Of a DNA stretch of 7,149 nucleotides, positions 1 through 4,086 are shown piece by piece. Under the pieces are notes generated by a model, which saw only the letters and a program-made list of their open reading frames with translations, was not told the DNA's origin and did not search any database. Within the stretch, counting starts at the first letter, position 1. Every line of letters begins with the position of its first letter. Both the position numbers and the translations under genes were made by a program. The DNA comes from Betaproteobacteria bacterium. Its GTDB lineage: Bacteria; Pseudomonadota; Gammaproteobacteria; Burkholderiales; Casimicrobiaceae. The DNA lies in NCBI GenBank assembly GCA_013298455.1, contig JAAFHR010000167.1, positions 1 to 7,149 of the forward strand, given 5' to 3'.

Positions 1-15
1 TCCTACAATAAAGCC

Positions 16-792
16 ATGTTCCCCACCCTCGTTTTCGACATCGAATCCATCCCCGACATCGTGGGGATTCGCCGGCTCCATGACTTGCCCGCATCGCTCA
101 CTGACGACGAAGTCGGTCTCTGGGCGCTGGCCCAGCAACGCATCAAAAACGGCACCGAATTCTTGCCGCATCACCTGCAACGAGTTTGCGCGATTTCTTG
201 TGTGCTCCGCGAAGGCATCGACAAAATCGCTGTCTGGTCGCTCGGGGACTTAACCGATGACGAGCCCACGTTGATCCAAAAGTTTTTCGATGTGATCGAT
301 AAACGCACACCCCAGCTCATCAGCTGGAACGGCGGTGGATTCGACTTGCCTGTGTTGATGCAGCGGGGACTCATCGTTGGCGCAGTGGCGTCACGTTTCC
401 TCGAAACGGGCGCGAACGACCGCGCATTCAACTTCGATCACTACTTGAATCGCTACAAAGAGCGTCACCTTGATTTGATGGATTTCATGGCGATGTATCA
501 AGCTCGCGCCAACGCGCCGCTTGACACGATGGCCAAACTCGCTGGCTTCCCCGGAAAGCTCGGCATGGACGGAAGCCAAGTGTGGCCCGCCTTTCAGCGT
601 GGTGAGCTCGCGGGCATTCGCGCGTACTGCGAAACCGATGTCATGAATACCTTCCTGCTCTTTCTGCGCTTTCAACGCATGCGCGGCGAGCTTGACCATG
701 CGCAGTACGAAGCCGAACTCAAACTCGTTCGTGACAAGCTCTCAACGCAAGACGGCGCGCATTGGAAAGAGTACCTCGCTGCATGGGCGTGA
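16..792 (+). CDS. Predicted DEDDy 3'-5' exonuclease (PolB-type proofreading fold, PF10108-like)
   Basis: The 258-residue protein has an RNase H-like DEDD exonuclease pattern. Motif I is FDIES (D8, E10), motif II is SWNGGGFDLP (N105, D110), and motif III is YCETD (Y204, D208), where the Tyr-x3-Asp spacing marks the DEDDy subclass. This matches the stand-alone family of predicted 3'-5' exonucleases related to the proofreading domain of B-family polymerases; no polymerase domain is attached. The two-metal residues suggest trimming of single-stranded or mismatched 3' ends in the cytoplasm, but the natural substrate is not established for this family. The ATG at 16 places the metal-binding D8 at the usual distance from the N-terminus. 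No good Shine-Dalgarno is visible in the 15 upstream bases available. The stop overlaps the start region of the next gene, so the two are probably cotranscribed and translationally coupled. Confidence 0.88.
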   Translation: MFPTLVFDIESIPDIVGIRRLHDLPASLTDDEVGLWALAQQRIKNGTEFLPHHLQRVCAISCVLREGIDKIAVWSLGDLTDDEPTLIQKFFDVIDKRTPQLISWNGGGFDLPVLMQRGLIVGAVASRFLETGANDRAFNFDHYLNRYKERHLDLMDFMAMYQARANAPLDTMAKLAGFPGKLGMDGSQVWPAFQRGELAGIRAYCETDVMNTFLLFLRFQRMRGELDHAQYEAELKLVRDKLSTQDGAHWKEYLAAWA

Positions 793-1712
793 GCACCGCG
801 AGTATCGATTGGCTCACGCCCGCCGAGCGCATGCCGTGGCCTGTCACAACGCCGTTTCGGATGCGACCGAATTTGGAGAAGCTGGATGCGGATGCGCCAG
901 CGTTGTTGTTGCGGGATGAGTTGGCGGATGTTTGTCAGCGTGAGCGAGCGAAAGTTTGGGCGACCCATGCGGAAAGGGCGTCGGTCGGGTCTTTGGATCG
1001 CGACGTCGAACGCGTCATCGCCAGCCTGACTCCCTCTCCCCTTGAGGGAGAGGGCTGGGGAGAGGGGGAAGCGGATTCGGAGAGCAACCTCAACGCCCCC
1101 AATCATCTGCCCCCTCTCCCCCAACCCCTCTCCCTCCGGGGGAGAGGGGAGTCTTTGGCGCTTGCACTCCAAGAAGATTTCGTCATCCTAAAAAACGAAG
1201 CCGGCCGCATGGTGACCGAATACCTCTCCGTCGCCTTCCCCTCCCGCTGGGATCCCCGAGAAAAACTCGGGCTCGACTTTGCAGCCATTCACGCCCCCGT
1301 AGCTGACAACCAAATGCTGCGAGCCGCAGGCAGCAGCATCGTGGCCATGGCGTTCATGAAGCAGCCCATGCTGCGCCACGTCTGGCTCGTTGTGCCAAGC
1401 GCATCGCTCGCGCAACATCCCGATCAAAATGACTATTCGTGGAGCGAAACGTTGCGCGATCCATCACCATTGTTGCCGCGCTTATTTTTTCGTGTCGAAC
1501 GACAAACCACGTGGCCGCTGCCGCAGTTTGAACGTGCAGTGTTTTTCATCCGCGTGATGATGTGTTCATTGCCAGACGTGTTGCGAGAAACGCCGACACG
1601 CGCCCAAGAATTGCGCGCCGCGCTTGCCTCAATGACATCAGCTGTCGTTTCGTATCGCGGCATGACGGACGCGATGCCGCGCTTGCTCGACGAATTGGAG
1701 TCGTTCCAATGA
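783..1712 (+). CDS. Heme-dependent oxidative N-demethylase family protein (DUF3445) with repeat-derived in-frame insert
   Basis: The 309-residue protein carries hallmarks of the DUF3445/PF11927 family: FPSRWDPREKLG (about 152-163), IHAPV (H170) and RVERQT followed by WPLP near 237-246. Characterised members bind heme in a PAS-like fold and oxidatively demethylate secondary amines; the substrate here is unknown. The ATG at 783 lies inside the last codons of the exonuclease gene, about 11 bases after AAAGAG. A GTG at 789 overlapping that gene's TGA, or a TTG at 762, are alternatives. Residues about 83-124 are low complexity, include SPLEGEGWGEG and PLPQPLSLRGRG, and are encoded by an inverted pair of genomic repeat units. 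Family motifs continue in the same frame on the far side, so the insert appears tolerated, probably in a surface loop. Without it the protein would be about 268 residues. Whether the enzyme remains active is not shown by the sequence. Confidence 0.82.
   Translation: MGVSTASIDWLTPAERMPWPVTTPFRMRPNLEKLDADAPALLLRDELADVCQRERAKVWATHAERASVGSLDRDVERVIASLTPSPLEGEGWGEGEADSESNLNAPNHLPPLPQPLSLRGRGESLALALQEDFVILKNEAGRMVTEYLSVAFPSRWDPREKLGLDFAAIHAPVADNQMLRAAGSSIVAMAFMKQPMLRHVWLVVPSASLAQHPDQNDYSWSETLRDPSPLLPRLFFRVERQTTWPLPQFERAVFFIRVMMCSLPDVLRETPTRAQELRAALASMTSAVVSYRGMTDAMPRLLDELESFQ
1031..1150. repeat. Inverted pair of C/G-rich hairpin repeat units inside the N-demethylase gene
   Basis: The left unit (1031-1067) is CCCTCTCCC / CTTGA loop / GGGAGAGGG, followed by a TGGGGAGAGGG tail. 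The right unit (1111-1150) is the same element in the opposite orientation: CCCCTCTCCCCCAA, then a CCCCTCTCCC / GGGAGAGGGG hairpin. Each unit folds alone, and the two can also pair with each other. The whole pair is read through in frame by the surrounding gene. Similar CTCTCCC...GGGAGAGGG palindromes are known as dispersed REP/MITE-like elements in many proteobacterial genomes. No transposase is linked to them here. Confidence 0.85.
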
Positions 1713-1725
1713 ACGTAGGTTCGAC

Positions 1726-1829
1726 ACCCTCCCCCTGGGGGGGAGGGTGGGGGAGAGGGACGTCGAAACCCAAACACCTCTCATCAATCCGAAACCCTCA
1801 CCCCAACCCTCTCCCCCAGGGAGAGGGAG
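1726..1829. repeat. Inverted pair of C/G-rich hairpin repeat units filling the gap before rsmA
   Basis: A second pair of the same repeat family occupies almost the whole 121-base gap between the N-demethylase stop (1712) and the rsmA start (1834). The left unit, about 1726-1759, is ACCCTCCCC / GGGGAGGGT plus a GGGGGAGAGGG tail. The right unit, about 1796-1829, is reversed: CACCCCAACCC, then a CTCTCCC / GGGAGAG hairpin. The right unit ends four bases before the rsmA ATG. Confidence 0.85.
1823..1829 (+). promoter_or_regulatory. rsmA ribosome-binding site embedded in a repeat unit
   Basis: GAGGGAG lies 4 bases before the rsmA ATG at 1834 when measured from its last base; the GAGG core at 1823-1826 is 7 bases away. 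It is the 3' arm of the right hairpin unit of the repeat pair. The same bases are therefore both a Shine-Dalgarno and part of a stable CTCTCCC/GGGAGAG stem. This supports the start at 1834 and suggests the hairpin could mask the site. Confidence 0.6.
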
Positions 1830-1833
1830 CTAT

Positions 1834-2688
1834 ATGAGCGAAAGCAACACACCCCACCGTGCCCGCAAACGCTTCGGTCAAAACTTCCTTGTTGACCGAA
1901 GCTACATTCGGCAAATCGCCGATTCGGTGAACGCAAAATCAGGCGATCACATCGTTGAAATTGGCCCTGGCCAAGCAGCGTTAACGCGAGAGCTGATCAA
2001 GGATTGCGGCAGCATCGACGCTGTCGAAATTGATCGAGATTTGGTGGCGCGTTTAACGAGCGAATTTGACCCAGCGCAGTTGCGTCTGCATCAAGCCGAC
2101 GCGCTGGAATTTGATTTCGCATCCTTGCCATCACCGCTCCGAATCGTCGGTAATCTGCCGTACAACATTTCAACGCCGATTCTGTTTCGCCTCTGCGAAC
2201 TCGAAGACCGAATCGCTGACATGACCTTCATGCTGCAAAAAGAAGTCGTTGATCGCATGATCGCCAAAGGCGGCGACGACGCCCGAGGACGGCTCTCGAT
2301 AATGCTGCAATACCGATTCAAGGTTGAGTGGCAATTCGATGTGCCACCGAGCGCATTCAAGCCCGTGCCCGCCGTGGATTCGTCCATCGTTCGCCTCACG
2401 CCATTGGGTGCCAATCGTCTGCGCCCCGAGAATGAAAGTTTCTTCGCGCAGCTCGTCACACAAGCATTCACTCAGCGCAGAAAAATGCTTCGAAAGAGCT
2501 TGGGGCAATGGGTCAGCGCTGAAGGCTTCGAAGCCACCAACGTCAACCCTCAAGCCCGCGCCGAAGAGCTAAGCACCGAACAGTTTGTTGCGCTCAGCGA
2601 TTGGGTAGTAACCAACGTAGCCCCAGGAAGCGCGAGCGCGCCCGGGCATTTGTTCAAGAACCAAGGTGAAAGTGAGCCCTCGTCGTAG
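1834..2688 (+). CDS. rsmA: 16S rRNA (adenine1518-N6/adenine1519-N6)-dimethyltransferase RsmA/KsgA
   Basis: RsmA dimethylates two adjacent adenines in the 3' terminal hairpin of 16S rRNA late in 30S assembly, using S-adenosylmethionine. The 284-residue protein shows KRFGQNFLVD (12-21), the SAM-binding loop VEIGPGQAALT (41-51; the usual GxG is G-Q-A here), VEID (64-67) and the adenine-binding NLPYNIS motif (107-113). The C-terminal helical domain, with QRRKMLRKSL, follows. The frame is open upstream to 1747, but that stretch is translated repeat, and the family N-terminus plus the ribosome-binding site fix the start at 1834. The last ~24 residues (after SDWVV) extend past the usual end and include VAPGSASAPG, encoded by one arm of an inverted repeat. 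The common pdxA-rsmA neighbourhood is absent; the upstream gene is the DUF3445 enzyme. Confidence 0.96.
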   Translation: MSESNTPHRARKRFGQNFLVDRSYIRQIADSVNAKSGDHIVEIGPGQAALTRELIKDCGSIDAVEIDRDLVARLTSEFDPAQLRLHQADALEFDFASLPSPLRIVGNLPYNISTPILFRLCELEDRIADMTFMLQKEVVDRMIAKGGDDARGRLSIMLQYRFKVEWQFDVPPSAFKPVPAVDSSIVRLTPLGANRLRPENESFFAQLVTQAFTQRRKMLRKSLGQWVSAEGFEATNVNPQARAEELSTEQFVALSDWVVTNVAPGSASAPGHLFKNQGESEPSS

Positions 2689-2726
2689 GCGTGAGAACCC
2701 GGCCGCGCTCTCGCTTGCCCGGCTAC
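2617..2726. repeat. Inverted repeat spanning the rsmA 3' end and the rsmA/recR convergent junction
   Basis: The arm at 2617-2646 starts GTAGCCCCAGGAAGCGCGAG and ends in CCCGGG. The arm at 2698-2726 is nearly its reverse complement, starting CCCGGCCGCGCTCTCGCTTG and ending GGCTAC, with a few mismatches and a 51-base spacer. The left arm lies in the rsmA reading frame and the right arm lies between the two stop codons. The unit resembles the widespread GTAGCCCGG...AAGCG...CCGGG palindromic repeat. It could form a long hairpin in both convergent transcripts and act as a two-way terminator or 3' end protector. It lacks a classic U-run. Confidence 0.65.
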
Positions 2727-2733
2727 ACGTCAG

Positions 2734-3321
2734 TCAACGCCGCTCCCGCACCGCCTGCGCCACCGTCGCCGCATCAACGTATTCCAACTCACTGCCAATT
2801 GGAATCCCGCGAGCGAGCCGAGACACCTTCACCCCTTGCGGCTCCAAAAGCTCGGTAATGACGTGCGCGGTGACTTCGCCTTCGTTGGTGAAATTTGTCG
2901 CGAGGATGACCTCTTTCACCGTACCGTCAGTCGCGCGGTTAACGAGTTTTTCGAGGTGAATTTGGTTCGGGCCGACGCCATCGAGCGGCGAGAGTCGGCC
3001 CATCAACACGAAGTACAAACCGCTGAATGCGCCGGATTGTTCAAGCGTGATTTGATCGGATGGGGTTTCGACGACGCAGAGCTGCGATACATCACGGCGA
3101 GGCGAGGCGCAGAGTGAGCAAATCGGCGTTTCTGACAAGGTGTTGCAGCGCTCGCAGTGACGCAGTTTTTCCAGCGCGGTGGAGAGCGCCTCGGCCAAGG
3201 TCGTTGCGGCTTCACGCTTGTTTTGAACCAGCTCAAACGCCATGCGCTGCGCTGCGCGCGGGCCAACGCCTGGCAGGGCTTTGAGCGCATCGATCAGCAC
3301 TTTGAAAGAAACCGGCGTCAT
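2734..3321 (-). CDS. recR: Recombination mediator protein RecR
   Basis: RecR works with RecF and RecO to load RecA on SSB-coated gaps during daughter-strand gap repair. The 195-residue protein is close to the usual ~200. It has a helix-hairpin-helix LPGVGPRAAQRMAF (16-29), a four-Cys zinc finger CERC/CSLC-type site (C56, C59, C68, C71 in CERCNTLSETPICSLC), a Toprim core beginning VVETPSD (83-89), NEGEVTAH (146-153), and the C-terminal ARGIPIGSELEYVD (170-183). It is the last gene of the ffs-dnaX-ybaB-recR block. The ATG at 3321 has no recognisable Shine-Dalgarno upstream; the preceding bases are repeat. The ATG overlaps, as ATGA, the stop of an open frame that crosses the upstream hairpin island, so initiation may depend on translational coupling. 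Confidence 0.97.
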   Translation of the reverse strand: MTPVSFKVLIDALKALPGVGPRAAQRMAFELVQNKREAATTLAEALSTALEKLRHCERCNTLSETPICSLCASPRRDVSQLCVVETPSDQITLEQSGAFSGLYFVLMGRLSPLDGVGPNQIHLEKLVNRATDGTVKEVILATNFTNEGEVTAHVITELLEPQGVKVSRLARGIPIGSELEYVDAATVAQAVRERR

Positions 3322-3563
3322 AGGACGCCGCTCGCTTCGCTCGCTAGGACGACGGTCGCTTTGCGACCTAGGACGACGCGCTTCGCGCTAGGACACGATG
3401 GCTTCGCCGCAACATCGCTTCGCTCGTTACTTCGAATTGTGCCCCCCACTCGGTCAACAAAACCACGCCACGATTTCTGCTCGCGTCTTAGGTTGCAAAG
3501 CAACCGTCGTCCTAGCGCGAAGCGCGTCGTCTTAGTGAGCGAAGCGAACGACGTCCTGCCCAT
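3318..3563 (-). CDS. Possible repeat-encoded 81-residue frame bridging ybaB and recR
   Basis: This open frame of 81 codons starts at an ATG that shares one base with the ybaB stop (TAATG, 3565-3561) and ends at a TGA overlapping the recR ATG (ATGA, 3321-3318). It therefore fills the gap exactly. The product (for example TTRFALGRR, SAKRVVLGRK and TVVLASEASGVL) matches no family I recognise and is basic and low complexity, because most of it is translated mini-hairpin repeat. It is probably not a functional protein in the ordinary sense. The two exact overlaps nevertheless suggest that ribosomes finishing ybaB could reinitiate here and be delivered to recR. It could also be chance, since such repeats often lack stops in one frame. 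Confidence 0.3.
   Translation of the reverse strand: MGRTSFASLTKTTRFALGRRLLCNLRREQKSWRGFVDRVGGTIRSNERSDVAAKPSCPSAKRVVLGRKATVVLASEASGVL
3321..3557. repeat. Compound mini-hairpin island between ybaB and recR
   Basis: Short palindromes are separated by a 9-base linker, TAGGACGAC or a close variant. Left arm: linker variant (3321-3329), CGCTTCGCTCGC tract, linker (3345), GGTCGC-TTT-GCGACC (3354-3368), linker (3369), GCGC-TTC-GCGC (3378-3388), linker variant (3389), GGC-TTC-GCC (3400-3408). The right arm runs inverted: GGTTGC-AAA-GCAACC (3491-3505), GTCGTCCTA (3506-3514), GCGC-GAA-GCGC (3515-3525), GTCGTCTTA (3526-3534), a GAGCGAAGCG tract (3535-3549) and GACGTCCT. The order of the TTT-loop and TTC-loop hairpins differs between arms. 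The heptamer GCGAAGC or its complement occurs six times. About 57 bases (3424-3480) in the centre are not obviously repetitive. No transposase is present. Confidence 0.85.
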
Positions 3564-3889
3564 TAGAACGGGAGCTTCATCCCGGGCGGCAAACCCATTC
3601 CCGCAGTCATGGAGCCCATGCGCTCTGACGATGTCTGCTCAATTTTTCTTGAAGCGTCATTGATCGCTGCGGTGATCAAGTCTTCGAGCATGTCTTTGTC
3701 GTCCATCACTGCGGGATCGATTTGCACGCGTTTGCAGTCGTGCTTCCCAGTCATCGTGATTTTGACCATGCCCGCGCCCGCTTGGCCTTCAACCTCCATC
3801 CGCGCAATTTCTTCTTGCGCCTTTTTGAGGTTTTCCTGCATCTTTTGAGCCTGTTGCATTAAGCCGGCCATGCCGCCTTTACCTAGCAT
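3563..3889 (-). CDS. ybaB: YbaB/EbfC family nucleoid-associated protein
   Basis: The 108-residue protein is a typical YbaB/EbfC member: a small DNA-binding dimer thought to associate with the nucleoid, almost always encoded between dnaX and recR. The N-terminal helix has MQQAQKMQENLKKAQEEIA (11-29), followed by VEGQAGAGMVKITMTGKHD, the central strand region, and an acidic DKDMLEDLITAAINDA helix. The C-terminus is Met/Gly/Pro-rich, ending GLPPGMKLPF, as in many homologues. The start is supported by AAGGG six bases upstream (3896-3900). It lies 197 bases after dnaX, a spacer containing an inverted repeat, and its TAA overlaps the ATG of the repeat-encoded frame leading to recR. Confidence 0.95.
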   Translation of the reverse strand: MLGKGGMAGLMQQAQKMQENLKKAQEEIARMEVEGQAGAGMVKITMTGKHDCKRVQIDPAVMDDKDMLEDLITAAINDASRKIEQTSSERMGSMTAGMGLPPGMKLPF

Positions 3890-3895
3890 TTTTTT

Positions 3896-3900
3896 CCCTT
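3896..3900 (-). promoter_or_regulatory. ybaB ribosome-binding site
   Basis: On the minus strand AAGGG is followed by six A residues and then the ATG at 3889. This is a good Shine-Dalgarno with ideal spacing. It contrasts with recR downstream, which has none. Confidence 0.7.
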
Positions 3901-3909
3901 CGGTGAAAA

Positions 3910-4084
3910 AAGGACGAATGACGGAGGACGAATGACGAGAGCGGTGGTTTCCAAATCAACCATTGCCTTGCTATGCCAAAAATCCAACGAGGTTCATCCG
4001 AACAATATTGATACTGAAGGAGCGACCAAACCACAGACCAACTTCGCAAACCTTTGCGTCATTCGTCATTGGTCATTCGTCCTT
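3910..4084. repeat. Inverted repeat in the dnaX-ybaB spacer (GGACGAATGAC doublets)
   Basis: The 28-base arm at 3910-3937 contains two direct copies of GGACGAATGAC (3912-3922 and 3926-3936). The arm at 4057-4084 is its reverse complement at 25 of 28 positions, with GTCATTCGTC at 4058 and GTCATTCGTCC at 4072. The right arm ends two bases from the dnaX stop codon (4087-4089), and the left arm begins 20 bases upstream of the ybaB ATG. The 119-base loop shows no gene or convincing promoter. The palindrome could form an RNA hairpin in the dnaX-ybaB transcript; its function is unknown. ATTCGTCATT-type repeats occur in intergenic regions of various bacteria. Confidence 0.75.
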
Positions 4085-4086
4085 GC

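Noticed and set aside
762..782. TTG start for the N-demethylase gene giving 7 more residues
   Set aside because: The ATG at 783 is a better start codon and leaves a normal short overlap with the exonuclease gene.
672..1172. Long minus-strand frame of 166 codons opposite the N-demethylase gene
   Set aside because: It is a mirror of a well-supported gene, contains the repeat translated backwards, and shows no family motif.
1031..1829. Insertion sequence bounded by the C/G-rich repeats at 1031-1150 and 1726-1829
   Set aside because: The sequence between them is the normal DUF3445 core, not a transposase, and the pairs look like independent insertions.
1747..1833. N-terminal extension of rsmA by 29 residues
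   Set aside because: The added residues are translated repeat, and the ATG at 1834 has a proper Shine-Dalgarno and gives the family-typical N-terminus.
1562..1837. 91-codon plus-strand frame ending NPHPNPLPQGEGAI
   Set aside because: It is an out-of-frame shadow of the N-demethylase gene that continues through repeat sequence; such peptides are typical translation artefacts of this repeat.
3321..3557. Alternating repeat and variable blocks resembling a small CRISPR array
   Set aside because: The constant block is only 9 bases, the variable blocks are palindromes rather than unique spacers, arms are inverted, and there are no cas genes.
3938..4056. Possible promoter for ybaB in the dnaX-ybaB spacer (TTGGTC with TATTGT)
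   Set aside because: Only 3 of 6 and 4 of 6 consensus matches with 16-base spacing; not above what chance gives in such sequence.
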